From Oscillospiraceae bacterium (GTDB lineage: Bacteria > Bacillota > Clostridia > Oscillospirales > Oscillospiraceae): DNA of 26,109 bases. The position numbers and the translations under genes are program-made. Under the pieces are notes generated by a model, which did no database searches, was not told the origin of the DNA, and saw only the letters and a list, made by a program, of their open reading frames with translations. This document shows, piece by piece, positions 15,193-23,885 of this stretch (position 1 is the stretch's first letter; every line of letters begins with the position of its first letter). Location: assembly GCA_031255955.1 (NCBI GenBank), contig JAIRRO010000071.1, positions 1 through 26,109 of the forward strand, in the 5' to 3' direction.

Positions 15193-16377
15193 ATGTATAA
15201 AATAAAAACCATGAACAGCATTGCCGCCGCCGGCACAGACCTGTTTAACCGCGCGAAATACAGCGTTTCCCCGGACGAGCCCTCCCCCGACGCGCTGCTG
15301 ATTCGCTCCGCGAAGCTGCACGATTTAGTGTTTAACGACAATCTGCTGTGTATCGCCCGCTCCGGCGTGGGTACGAACAACATCCCCGAGGAACGCTGCA
15401 CAGAAGCCGGTATCGTCGTGTTCAACACCCCCGGCGCGAACGCGGACGCTGTGAAGGAGCTTGTTCTTTGCTCACTGCTGCTGTCCTCTCGTGATATTCT
15501 GGGCGGTATCGACTGGGTGCGCACGCTTGAGGGCAGCGGGGACGAAATTCCGGCGCTTGTGGAAGCCGGAAAAAACCGCTTTGTCGGTCCGGAGCTGCTG
15601 GGCAAATCCCTCGGCGTCATCGGACTCGGCGCTGTCGGCGCAAAGATAGCCAATGACGCGGCGCGCCTCGGGATGAATGTATACGGCTATGATCCGTATA
15701 TCTCTGTCGATGTGGCGTGGGGACTGCGCACAAACGTCCGAAAAGCCTCTGACTACGGCGAAATTTACCGTTCCTCTGACTATATCACGATACACACCCC
15801 GTATATAACAGAGGGCAAAACCCCGACGCACCATCTGATAAACGGCAGTGCCATATCCCAGATGAAGGACGGCGTGCGTATCATCAACCTTTCCCGCGGA
15901 GAGATAGTCAACGATGACGATATGCTGAAGGCGCTTGCCTCCGGCAAGGTATCGAAATATGTCACCGACTTCCCGAACAGCAAGCTGGTGGGCGTCCCCA
16001 ATGTCATAGCCATTCCGCACCTTGGCGCCTCCACACCGGAAAGCGAGGAAAAATGCGCGTATATGGCGGCGGCGCAGATAATCGATTACCTTGAAAACGG
16101 GAACATTATAAACTCTGTAAATATGCCGCGCGTGGCGATACCGCGCTCCGGCACAGAGCCGCGCGTCTGCGTGATGCACAAAAACATCCCCGATATGATA
16201 GCGCGGATATCGGGCGCCGTCGGAGGGCGCGGCATAAATATTGAAAATATGGTAAATGCCGCTGTGCGCGGCAGCGATATGGCATATACACTGCTGGACG
16301 TCTCTCGCGTGGAGAACGGTCTGCGCGACAGCGTGACAGCCTTAGACGGCGTGCTGCGTGTCAGAATTCTCACGTAA
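15193..16377 (+). CDS. serA: D-3-phosphoglycerate dehydrogenase with ACT domain
   Basis: SerA oxidises 3-phosphoglycerate with NAD, the committed step of serine synthesis. The 394-aa product has the NAD loop VIGLGAVGAKIA, the catalytic Arg in INLSRGEIVND and His in IPHLGASTPESEEK, and a C-terminal ACT domain (about 325-394, CVMHKNIPDMIARISG) that in relatives binds serine for feedback control. The intervening domain of long SerA forms is absent. ATG 15193 follows GAGGT with 8-nt spacing, 6 bp after serC. Its TAA is followed by one base and then the ymdB ATG. Confidence 0.96.
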   Translation: MYKIKTMNSIAAAGTDLFNRAKYSVSPDEPSPDALLIRSAKLHDLVFNDNLLCIARSGVGTNNIPEERCTEAGIVVFNTPGANADAVKELVLCSLLLSSRDILGGIDWVRTLEGSGDEIPALVEAGKNRFVGPELLGKSLGVIGLGAVGAKIANDAARLGMNVYGYDPYISVDVAWGLRTNVRKASDYGEIYRSSDYITIHTPYITEGKTPTHHLINGSAISQMKDGVRIINLSRGEIVNDDDMLKALASGKVSKYVTDFPNSKLVGVPNVIAIPHLGASTPESEEKCAYMAAAQIIDYLENGNIINSVNMPRVAIPRSGTEPRVCVMHKNIPDMIARISGAVGGRGINIENMVNAAVRGSDMAYTLLDVSRVENGLRDSVTALDGVLRVRILT

Positions 16378-16378
16378 T

Positions 16379-17158
16379 ATGAACGTCAACATCCTTGCCG
16401 TGGGCGATGTTTGCGGCGAGACAGGACTGGGCTTCGCCATTAAAACCCTCCCCGGCTTCAAAAAGATGAAAAACATTTCTTTTTGCGTCGTTAACGCCGA
16501 AAACACCGTTCAATCCCTTTCCGGTACGATTCCGCACCACTGCGAGGAGCTGCTTCAAGCCGGAGCGGACGTCTTGACGCTCGGCAACCACACATGGGAC
16601 CGCCGCGAGCTGTGGAATTTTCTTGACGACTGCCCGTATATCCTGCGCCCGTCAAATTATGCCCCGCAAACACCGGGACGCGGCTGGGGCATATTCGACA
16701 GTCCGTTCGGAGATGTCTGCGTTATGAACCTGATCGGGCGCTGCGAAATGAGCTTCGGCACGGAAAATCCGTTCTTTGAGGCTGATAAAATTCTCCGCGG
16801 CTGCGATTGCAAAATAAAGCTCGTCGATTTCCACGCGGAAGCGACGAGCGAGAAGCTCTCTATGGCTTTTCATATTGACGGGCGCGCGTCGGCACTGTGG
16901 GGCACGCATACGCACGTACAGACGGCGGACGCGGAGGTGTTCCCCGCGGGTCTTGGATACATCACCGACCTCGGCATGACGGGCGCCCGGCGCGGCATAA
17001 TCGGAATAACGCCCTCTGTTGCGCTCTCGCGCTTTCTCGGCGATCCGCCGGAGCGGATTGAGGACGCCGGAGGGGCAGCCAAGCTGGAAGGCGCGATTTT
17101 TGAGATAGACCCCAAAACCGGCAAATGCGTCGGCGTTGAGCCTGTGCGGCTCACTTAG
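16379..17158 (+). CDS. ymdB: YmdB family metallophosphoesterase
   Basis: The 259-aa product belongs to the YmdB (TIGR00282-type) calcineurin-like phosphoesterases. In Bacillus subtilis YmdB is a cyclic-nucleotide phosphodiesterase needed for biofilm and motility decisions. The metal-site motifs are in order: GDVCGETG, VVNAENT, LGNHTWDRREL, DFHAEATSEK and GTHTHVQTAD. ATG 16379 lies one base after the serA stop and has no clear ribosome site, so translation is probably coupled; an upstream GTG at 16358 would add seven residues inside serA. Its usual place in Firmicutes is next to rny or spoVS, so following serA is less usual. Confidence 0.94.
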   Translation: MNVNILAVGDVCGETGLGFAIKTLPGFKKMKNISFCVVNAENTVQSLSGTIPHHCEELLQAGADVLTLGNHTWDRRELWNFLDDCPYILRPSNYAPQTPGRGWGIFDSPFGDVCVMNLIGRCEMSFGTENPFFEADKILRGCDCKIKLVDFHAEATSEKLSMAFHIDGRASALWGTHTHVQTADAEVFPAGLGYITDLGMTGARRGIIGITPSVALSRFLGDPPERIEDAGGAAKLEGAIFEIDPKTGKCVGVEPVRLT

Positions 17159-17166
17159 CCCCCGCG

Positions 17167-17409
17167 CTATTTCCCCAGATAGCTGCGAACAATCTCGTTA
17201 AGCAGCGTGTCGCGATCCAGCCGACAAATCATCCCGCGGGCGTTGCGGTGATTCGTGATATACGTCGGATCCTCACTGAGCAGATATCCGACGATTTGAT
17301 TCACGGGATTATATTCTTTTTCCTCAAGAGCCGAGCAGACCTCTAAAAGAACCGCGTGAATCGTCTCTCTACCCGTTACAGGCGTAAATTTTCTTGTGTA
17401 ATCCTCCAT
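17167..17409 (-). CDS. ireB: IreB family regulatory phosphoprotein (UPF0297)
   Basis: IreB is a small substrate of the PASTA-domain serine/threonine kinase IreK and phosphatase IreP, studied in Enterococcus cell-wall stress and cephalosporin tolerance. The 80-aa product matches the family end to end, including NPVNQIVGYLLSEDPTYITNH and an RDTLLNEIVRSYL ending. ATG 17409 follows GGAGGAG with 6-nt spacing, and a promoter is seen upstream. In many Firmicutes ireB sits between alaS and ruvX (yrrK); here it is alone, convergent with ymdB with 8 bp between the stops. Confidence 0.95.
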   Translation of the reverse strand: MEDYTRKFTPVTGRETIHAVLLEVCSALEEKEYNPVNQIVGYLLSEDPTYITNHRNARGMICRLDRDTLLNEIVRSYLGK

Positions 17410-17464
17410 GGCGCGCTCCTCCGTTCGGCGTTTTAAGTAACGCGGTTAAAATATCCGCGCTTCC

Positions 17465-17494
17465 ATTATAATACCCGGGGACGCATTAAGTAAA
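17465..17494 (-). promoter_or_regulatory. Sigma-A promoter of ireB
   Basis: On the minus strand TTTACT (17489-17494) and a perfect TATAAT (17465-17470) are 18 bp apart. The start would be about 17458, giving a leader of about 50 nt. Confidence 0.7.
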
Positions 17495-17543
17495 GTTACA
17501 ATCCCGTTACAATTATATTTCGCGAATTATTTCTTAACCCTTG

Positions 17544-17572
17544 TTGACATTCTCGAAAGAACGTTGTATTAT
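17544..17572 (+). promoter_or_regulatory. Strong sigma-A promoter of the V4R gene
   Basis: TTGACA (17544-17549) and TATTAT (17567-17572) are 17 bp apart, one mismatch from consensus overall. The start would be near 17579, giving a leader of about 75 nt. It is the best-matching promoter in the window. Confidence 0.87.
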
Positions 17573-17656
17573 ACTGTGGTAGACGATTGAATTAAATATC
17601 TGAAATTATTTATCGCGCTCTAATCGGGCGCAAACAATGAAAGGAAGTATATTACA

Positions 17657-18205
17657 ATGGCTAATGTTTTTGCAAAAAGCGCGCCTTCGTCGCACAACAA
17701 ATTTTCGTGGGATAACCTCGGCGACATTCGAGAAGGCAGGGGCGACCTCGGTGAGGAAATGCCCGTGCTTGTATACCGCCTGATGCAGTATACGATGCTT
17801 GATATTCTCACCGCCGCATACGGCGTTGAGGCAGCCGACAAGCATTTCCGCGACAGCGGCTATCTTGCGGGGACGGAATTCGCGAAGCACAACCTGAAGC
17901 TGGACGGCACCTTTGACGAGTTCCTTGAAAATCTTCAGTCTACGCTGAAGGACCTGAAAATCGGCATACTCCGTATGGAAGAGTTCGATTCGTCCACCGG
18001 TAACATCGTGCTGACCGTCGGACAAGATCTTGACTGCAGCGGGCTGCCCGTGACAAACGAAACCGTTTGTACTTACGACGAGGGCTTCATCGCCGGCATA
18101 CTGGAAGCATTCACAGGCGCGAAATACGAAGTGCGCGAGGTGGACTGCTGGGCAAACGGCGACAGAGTCTGCCGCTTCAACGGCACCGCCCAAAAAGTCG
18201 GCTAA
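17657..18205 (+). CDS. V4R-domain sensor-like protein
   Basis: This 182-aa soluble protein looks like a stand-alone V4R (4-vinyl reductase-like) domain, a small-molecule-binding fold related to BchJ, XylR-type sensor domains and heme-NO-binding domains. The C-terminal half shows the typical GFIAGILEAFTG helix and the cysteine-bearing DCWANGDRVCRF ending. Four cysteines (127, 138, 164, 172) cluster there and could bind a metal or respond to redox. The N-terminal 35 residues are polar. ATG 17657 follows AAAGGAAG. It precedes a diguanylate cyclase on the same strand, suggesting a sensor/output pair. Its promoter is strong, so the protein may be abundant. The ligand is unknown. Confidence 0.85.
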   Translation: MANVFAKSAPSSHNKFSWDNLGDIREGRGDLGEEMPVLVYRLMQYTMLDILTAAYGVEAADKHFRDSGYLAGTEFAKHNLKLDGTFDEFLENLQSTLKDLKIGILRMEEFDSSTGNIVLTVGQDLDCSGLPVTNETVCTYDEGFIAGILEAFTGAKYEVREVDCWANGDRVCRFNGTAQKVG

Positions 18206-18223
18206 TAGCAAGCACTATCTCAT

Positions 18224-18290
18224 CGCACCATCCCCCGTCGCACCCGAAAGGGGTCCCCGCGCGGCTTTGCCGCGTGGGGTGTGAGGTGCG
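18224..18290 (+). other. Structured intergenic RNA element after the V4R gene
   Basis: CGCACC (18224-18229) pairs with GGTGCG (18285-18290), enclosing a CCC-GAAA-GGG hairpin (18243-18252) and an 11-bp stem with one G-T pair (18255-18265/18269-18279, loop TTT). There is no T-run after it, so it is not a standard terminator. It might stabilise the 3' end of the V4R message or tune its ratio to the cyclase. Confidence 0.5.
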
Positions 18291-18351
18291 TACCCCGTGC
18301 CGCGGCACGTAAAATCCCCGCGTACCCCGTGCGCAAGCACGTTAAATCCCA
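18288..18351 (+). repeat. Two tandem 32-bp hairpin repeats upstream of the diguanylate cyclase
   Basis: The units at 18288-18319 and 18320-18351 begin GCGTACCCCGTGC and end GCACGT(A/T)AAATCCC. They are nearly identical except in the 4-base hairpin loop (CGCG versus GCAA), one A/T and the last base. Each forms a CGTGC/GCACG hairpin. The second ends 19 bp before the cyclase start. Confidence 0.8.
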
Positions 18352-18370
18352 CCCACGAGGTAAAACATTC

Positions 18371-19654
18371 ATGGAATCCGCTGCGGAATATCTGTTTGAA
18401 TACCTGCGCGACGTCTTATATGACCCCGCGCGGGCAAATATGGATGTGCAACGGCTTCCCGAGGAATTCAAGGAGCTTGGTCAAGGCTTGGAATTTCTCG
18501 CGGAGTGCGTTACCGAAACACGCACATTTGCGAAGTTTCTTGCCAAGGGCGAGCTGAACTGCCCCCTGCCGTCGCACGAAAATGAGATGGCAGCCCCCCT
18601 AAAGGCTCTGCACGCAACGCTAAAGCATCTTACGTGGCAGACGCAGCAGGTGGCAAAGGGCGACTATCGCCAGCACGTCGATTATCTCGGCGAATTTGCC
18701 ACAGCGTTTAACACGATGACCAAGCAGCTTGAACAACGTCATGTCGCGCTGGCGCGGGAAATTGAGGTTTCCCGCCAGAAAACGCGCGCCTTGGAGCAGT
18801 CGAACGACCTGTTCGAAACCGTGACGCGCGACAGCGAGCAATGGATAGCCGTTGTGGAGCGCGACACCGGCGAATGGCTGTTTTCCAACTATCCCGTGAC
18901 GCAGATTCTCGCCTCTGACAGCTTTCTTCCGCGATTAAAGCGATGGATGAGCGGCGAAATTGCGGAAACGGACAGCGGCGCTGAGAGCCGCACCTCTGAA
19001 ATCGAGCTTTCGGACAACGGTATCGCCCAATTTTTCACCGCTATTTTGCGCCCGATTATCTGGAGGGAAAAGCCCTCTGTCGTGTTCGTCCTCACCGACG
19101 TCAGCGCGGAGCGCGCGCACATACGCGAGCTGGAAAACAAGGCGTATCGCGACACGCTGACACGGCAATACAACCGCCACTTCGGTATGCGTCTGCTGGA
19201 CGAGTGGGTCGCCGAAAAGCGCAGCTTTATGCTGTGCTTCGTGGACATCGACAACCTGAAATACGTCAACGACAAATTCGGTCACAACGAGGGCGACAAG
19301 TATATTCTCGCCGTTACGGCGGTTTTGCGCGGCTTTTCGCCCGATGTTATGATTTGCCGTCTCGGCGGCGACGAATTTATGCTGCTTGCCGAGGGTTGGG
19401 ATGAGGAACGCGCGGAGGCGCGTCTCGCCGCCCTGCGCGGGCGGCTGCTAAAGCGCAACGACGAGCCTGAAACGCAATATTTTCATAGCATGAGCTATGG
19501 CGCGATTTCCGTGACGCCGGATAACACGCTTACCCCCAGCGAGCTTTTAGCTATCGCGGACGAGAGGATGTACAATTACAAGAAAGCGCGCAAGCTTGAG
19601 CGAGCCTCCTCCGCGGGCGCGGAGCCTGTGGCGCCCGTAGCGACGCCGAAATAA
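18371..19654 (+). CDS. Cytoplasmic diguanylate cyclase (HAMP-like, PAS-like, GGDEF)
   Basis: This protein should make cyclic-di-GMP from two GTP. The 427-aa product starts at ATG 18371 after GAGGTA. Residues about 75-125 are a HAMP-like segment without membrane helices (QVAKGDYRQHVDYLGEF), then a coiled-coil linker, then a PAS-like domain at about 150-250. The catalytic domain has DTLTRQYNR (261-269), DIDNLKYVNDKFGHNEGD and an intact GGDEF at 332-336. The inhibitory RxxD site nine residues before GGDEF is lost (SPDV at 323-326), so ordinary product inhibition is not expected. No transmembrane segment is seen. It follows the V4R gene, and the Lhr gene starts one base after its stop. Confidence 0.92.
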   Translation: MESAAEYLFEYLRDVLYDPARANMDVQRLPEEFKELGQGLEFLAECVTETRTFAKFLAKGELNCPLPSHENEMAAPLKALHATLKHLTWQTQQVAKGDYRQHVDYLGEFATAFNTMTKQLEQRHVALAREIEVSRQKTRALEQSNDLFETVTRDSEQWIAVVERDTGEWLFSNYPVTQILASDSFLPRLKRWMSGEIAETDSGAESRTSEIELSDNGIAQFFTAILRPIIWREKPSVVFVLTDVSAERAHIRELENKAYRDTLTRQYNRHFGMRLLDEWVAEKRSFMLCFVDIDNLKYVNDKFGHNEGDKYILAVTAVLRGFSPDVMICRLGGDEFMLLAEGWDEERAEARLAALRGRLLKRNDEPETQYFHSMSYGAISVTPDNTLTPSELLAIADERMYNYKKARKLERASSAGAEPVAPVATPK

Positions 19655-19655
19655 A

Positions 19656-22600
19656 ATGGATCGCGAATCCGCGGCTTACAAATGGTTCGGGCGCGCCTTT
19701 GGCGCGCCCACTTCCGTTCAGTCTCTGGCGTGGGACGCGATTGAAGCCGGACGTGACGTCCTTGCCTCCGCGCCGACAGGCACGGGCAAGACGCTTGCCG
19801 CCTTTTTCGTCTTTATCGCGGAGTTATCGGAGCGCGCGCGACGCGGCGAGCTGACAGATGAGCTGTTTTTGATCTATGTCTCCCCGCTTAAATCACTTGC
19901 GGAAGACATCCGCGAAAATCTGCGCCGCCCGATATACGGCATAGCCTCTGTGGAGCGCGAGGAAGGCATGCGCGCGGGCGCATCACTTATCACAACGGCG
20001 GTGCGCACGGGTGACACCACGGCGTCAGAGCGGCGAAGCATGCTGAAAAAGCCGCCGCATATCTTAATAACCACACCGGAATCACTGTATCTGCTGCTGA
20101 CGTCCGCGTCCGGGCAAAAAATGCTGCGTTCGGCGCGCGCGTTAATAATCGACGAGCTTCACGCCGTCATCAATACAAAGCGCGGCGCGCACCTTATGCT
20201 GTCGGCGGCGCGCCTTGACGCGCTTTGCTCCCGCCGCCTGCAACGCATCGGTCTGTCCGCCACGGTGGCGCCGCTTGAAACAGCTGCCGAATATCTCTCG
20301 CCCCCGGGTGTCGGCTCTGACCCTGCCCGCAGAGTTGAAATCGTCGCGCCGAAGCAGGATAAGCGCTTTCTAATCCGCGTTGTATCCCCCTTCCCCGAAA
20401 GCGGTGTGCTACCAGAAGGCTCCATTTGGCCGGAGCTTGCCCGCGTTGTCGCCCAGGCTTGCGAAAACGGCGAGAACGGCAACGCTGCCCGCACCGCCCT
20501 TGCCTTTACGGAAAACCGACGCGCCGCCGAAAAGCTTGCGTATTACGTCAACGAGCTAAAGGGCGACGGCTTTGCGCTTGTGCATCACGGCAGCGTCTCT
20601 AAGGAGCAGCGGCGCGAAACCGAGGAGCGTCTGCGGCGCGGTGAGGTTCGTCTGCTGGCGGCAACAAGCTCAATGGAACTTGGTATCGACGTCGGTGCTA
20701 TCGACGTCGTGCTTCAAATCGGCTGTCCGCGCGGCATCGCCTCTGCCATGCAGCGGCTCGGCAGGGCGGGACACACCCCGGGCGGCGTTTCCGTGATGAA
20801 AATCCTGCCGCGCGAAGGCTCAGAGGCGCTTTATTGCGCCCTGACGGCAAGCGTTGCTACAGAGGGTTTAATTGAGCGCGCGCGTCCGCCGGAGCTGTGC
20901 CTTGACATTCTCGCGCAGCACCTTGCCGCTATGACTGCTGTCGGGGAATACACTGTTTCTGACGCGCTGGCGCTTGTTCGCCGGGCATATCCGTTTCGCA
21001 ATATCACGCGTGAGGATATTGAGGACACCCTTAAAATGCTGGCGGGCGACCACGAGCATTCGCGCGATATACCCGTGCGTCCGCGCGTCATATACGACAG
21101 ACTGTCAGGAACAGTCTCCGGTGATTCCTATACGCGTCTGCTGGCGCTGTCCTCCGGCGGAACTATCCCGGACAAGGGGCTTTTTACGGTAAAAAACGAC
21201 GCCGGGGTAAAGCTCGGCGAGGCGGACGAGGAATTTACATTCGAGCGGCGCGTCGGGGATAAATTTATGCTGGGCGCGTTCGCGTGGAAGATAACCTCTA
21301 TCACTCGCGACACTATAATCGTCTCTCCCACCAGCCCCACGGGCGCAATGACGCCGTTTTGGAAAGGCGAGGCTGTCGGACGCGAGCTTGAAACGGGGCT
21401 GCGCTTCGGCGAGCTGCTGCGCTCTTTATCGCTCTCCGCCGATTTAGAGGGCGATATCAAAAAGCTCGGCGCGGACGACGATTCCGCGCGGCGCGCGGCG
21501 GAGCATATCAAAAACCAGATAGAGTCAACGGGGCTTATACCGGACGACCGCACCATAATCGCCGAGCATTTCACGGATGAAACAGGCGTCGGTCAGCTGA
21601 TGCTTCACTCTGTTTTCGGCGGACGCGTAAACGCCCCCTTGGCGCTGCTTGCGCGCGCGGCGGCGGAGAAAATGACGGGGATGGACATCGGCGAATTTAA
21701 CGACGACGACGGATTTTTGCTGTTCCCCTTCTCTGACGGCAGTCTGCCGGAGGACGTGCTTCGCGCGATTGATATCGATTCCGCGGAGGCGTATTTGCGC
21801 ACCGTTCTGCCGGAAACGCCGCTGTTTTCAATGGCGTTTCGATATAACGCGGCGCGGGCATTGATGATGGGCGTGAAAACAAAGGGACGCACGCCGCTGT
21901 GGGTTCAGCGTCTGCGCGCCGCCGAAACGCTCACCGCCATTGTCAGAAACGAGCGCCACCCCCTAATCCGCGAAACAACGCGCGAATGCTTTGAGGATTA
22001 TTGGGACGTCGTCGGCGCGATGAAAATTTTGCGCGCGATACAAAGCGGCGAAATTCACGTCCGCGAGGTGTATACAGACTATCCCTCACCCTTCTCACTG
22101 CCGCTGCGCCGCGCCGCCGAAGCCGGATTTATGTATGACTATTCCCCCACCCCCGCCGGAATACACGACGCGGTGCGCGACGCCGCAGAGGTCTCTGACG
22201 CCTCTCCCCTGCCGCCGTCCGACGCGCGTCTTGAGCAGGCGTCGCAGCGCCCGTCGCCGCCGGAGAGCGCCGAGGCTTTGCACACGCGCCTGATGATAGA
22301 GGGCGACTGCGCGGCGGGCGACATTGACGCGCCGCCCGAATGGTTTGATTCGCTTGCCCGCGCCGGGCGCGCGATGTATATCGAGCCGGGACTGTGGATA
22401 GCGGCAGAGCATGCGGCGGAATACGAATCAGCGCTAGTCTCCGACGATACGGCGGCGCGCTTACATATCCTGCGGCGCGCCCTGCGCTATCGCGGCGGCA
22501 TGGACGGCGATACCGCATCCGAGCGATATTTTTGGGAGCCGCGGCTCGCCGCCGGGCTATTAAGCTCGCTTGAAAAAAGCGGTGAAGCGATAAGCTCCGG

Positions 22601-23870
22601 CGGGGTTTATTATCACGCGGAGCTGTATGAACGCGCGCGGCGCGAAACAGTACGCGACAGACGCCGCGCCGCCGTGACGCGCCCGCCCGAGCGTTACGCC
22701 GCGCTGCTGCTGCGCCGCAGAACGCTCCCCGCCCCGCCCGCCGAGCAGCTGCTTTACGCGCTTGGTCAGCTGCGCGACTCGCCCTTCCCCGCTGAAATGT
22801 GGGAACGGCTGCTGCTGCCCGCGCGCGTGCGCGGCTATCGCCCAGAGCTGCTTGACGCGGCGCTTGCGGGCGGGGAGTTCTTTTGGCGATACGACGACGG
22901 CAGTGTGAGCTTTTTCGCGGCGGACGACGCCGCGGAAAACGACGCGGAAAGCGACAACGAGTCTGAGCTTGAACCCGTATCGGATATTTCGGAATACGAG
23001 CGCGAAATATTGCGCTTTCTGCGGCGGCGCGGAGCGAGCTTCGCGCGCGCGCTGCCTCCCCCGCCCGCGGGTGAGACGCCCGGCAGCGCGCTGTTTTCAC
23101 TCATCGCGCGCGGATTGATACGCTCTGACAGCTTTGCCCCCGTGCGCCGCCTCTGCGACCCCGAGCCGAAAAATCAAACGGATATAAAGCGCGCGGCGCG
23201 GGCGCGAGCCGCCGCCTTGTCCGGCAGACTTGAAGCCACCGGTCAGACAGTGGCGGCGCGCGCGATTGCGCTTGAAGCGCAGATAGAACGCGCCTTTGAC
23301 TCCGAAATTATCCTCTGCCGCGAGACGGCGCGCGGACGCCTTGACTGGAGCGCTGCGATAGAGATACTGCGCATATGGGAGCTGACAGGCAGGGCGCGGC
23401 GCGGATATTTTGTTGAAGGATTAGGCGGGGCGCAGTTTATACGGGGCGCGGACTATGAAACCGTTGCCGCCGCGCTGGCGTCCGAAAACGGGGATGTCAC
23501 ATGGATTTCCGCCGTTGACCCCGCGCTTAAATGGGGCAAAACACTAAAGCATTCGGAGGGGCGTTCGTTTGTCTCCGTCCCCGGTACGCTCGTCGGTCTG
23601 ATAGACGGGCTGCCTGTCGCCGTGTTCGAGCGGCGCGGCGCTGTTTTGCGTCAGCTTGGCGAAGCCGAAAACGGCGCCGCTGCAATCGGCGACGCTGTTA
23701 TGTCGCGGCTGCTGCGCGCGTTCGCGCGGGAATTTTCGCTCGGCACGGTGTATGCCGACGCGCGCAGAATCGCCGTGCGCGAATATCCCGCCACGGCGGC
23801 GGACGCGCTGCGCGAAGCGGGATTTATGCATCAAATGAATGATTTTATTTTATACAGAAGCGGAACATAA
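19656..23870 (+). CDS. lhr: Lhr-type large DEAD/H-box helicase
   Basis: Lhr proteins are superfamily-2 ATP-dependent DNA translocases/helicases linked to DNA repair. The 1404-aa product has Walker A APTGTGKT (39-46), motif Ia SPLKSLAEDI, Ib TTPESLYLLL, DELH (166-169), SAT (201-203), motif V ATSSMELGIDVGAIDVV and QRLGRAGH (366-373). Beyond the helicase core and winged helix comes a long C-terminal region ending with RRGYFVEGLGGAQF, as in full-length bacterial Lhr; the length is close to the E. coli protein (about 1540). An acidic stretch (about residues 1088-1107) separates C-terminal parts. ATG 19656 lies one base after the cyclase stop and has no ribosome site, so coupling is likely. Confidence 0.94.
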   Translation: MDRESAAYKWFGRAFGAPTSVQSLAWDAIEAGRDVLASAPTGTGKTLAAFFVFIAELSERARRGELTDELFLIYVSPLKSLAEDIRENLRRPIYGIASVEREEGMRAGASLITTAVRTGDTTASERRSMLKKPPHILITTPESLYLLLTSASGQKMLRSARALIIDELHAVINTKRGAHLMLSAARLDALCSRRLQRIGLSATVAPLETAAEYLSPPGVGSDPARRVEIVAPKQDKRFLIRVVSPFPESGVLPEGSIWPELARVVAQACENGENGNAARTALAFTENRRAAEKLAYYVNELKGDGFALVHHGSVSKEQRRETEERLRRGEVRLLAATSSMELGIDVGAIDVVLQIGCPRGIASAMQRLGRAGHTPGGVSVMKILPREGSEALYCALTASVATEGLIERARPPELCLDILAQHLAAMTAVGEYTVSDALALVRRAYPFRNITREDIEDTLKMLAGDHEHSRDIPVRPRVIYDRLSGTVSGDSYTRLLALSSGGTIPDKGLFTVKNDAGVKLGEADEEFTFERRVGDKFMLGAFAWKITSITRDTIIVSPTSPTGAMTPFWKGEAVGRELETGLRFGELLRSLSLSADLEGDIKKLGADDDSARRAAEHIKNQIESTGLIPDDRTIIAEHFTDETGVGQLMLHSVFGGRVNAPLALLARAAAEKMTGMDIGEFNDDDGFLLFPFSDGSLPEDVLRAIDIDSAEAYLRTVLPETPLFSMAFRYNAARALMMGVKTKGRTPLWVQRLRAAETLTAIVRNERHPLIRETTRECFEDYWDVVGAMKILRAIQSGEIHVREVYTDYPSPFSLPLRRAAEAGFMYDYSPTPAGIHDAVRDAAEVSDASPLPPSDARLEQASQRPSPPESAEALHTRLMIEGDCAAGDIDAPPEWFDSLARAGRAMYIEPGLWIAAEHAAEYESALVSDDTAARLHILRRALRYRGGMDGDTASERYFWEPRLAAGLLSSLEKSGEAISSGGVYYHAELYERARRETVRDRRRAAVTRPPERYAALLLRRRTLPAPPAEQLLYALGQLRDSPFPAEMWERLLLPARVRGYRPELLDAALAGGEFFWRYDDGSVSFFAADDAAENDAESDNESELEPVSDISEYEREILRFLRRRGASFARALPPPPAGETPGSALFSLIARGLIRSDSFAPVRRLCDPEPKNQTDIKRAARARAAALSGRLEATGQTVAARAIALEAQIERAFDSEIILCRETARGRLDWSAAIEILRIWELTGRARRGYFVEGLGGAQFIRGADYETVAAALASENGDVTWISAVDPALKWGKTLKHSEGRSFVSVPGTLVGLIDGLPVAVFERRGAVLRQLGEAENGAAAIGDAVMSRLLRAFAREFSLGTVYADARRIAVREYPATAADALREAGFMHQMNDFILYRSGT

Positions 23871-23885
23871 CGCGCCGCCGATGCT

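Noticed and set aside
18288..18351. Start of a CRISPR array
   Set aside because: The two 32-bp units are directly adjacent with no spacers and there are no cas genes.
18281..18370. 30-residue N-terminal extension of the diguanylate cyclase
   Set aside because: It would translate through the hairpin repeats, is Arg/Pro/Lys-rich, and ATG 18371 has its own ribosome site and a plausible domain start.
22129..23100. Long minus-strand frame inside lhr
   Set aside because: It is almost entirely Arg/Ala/Pro, typical of an antisense shadow in G+C-rich coding DNA. The plus-strand Lhr sequence is continuous and family-like.
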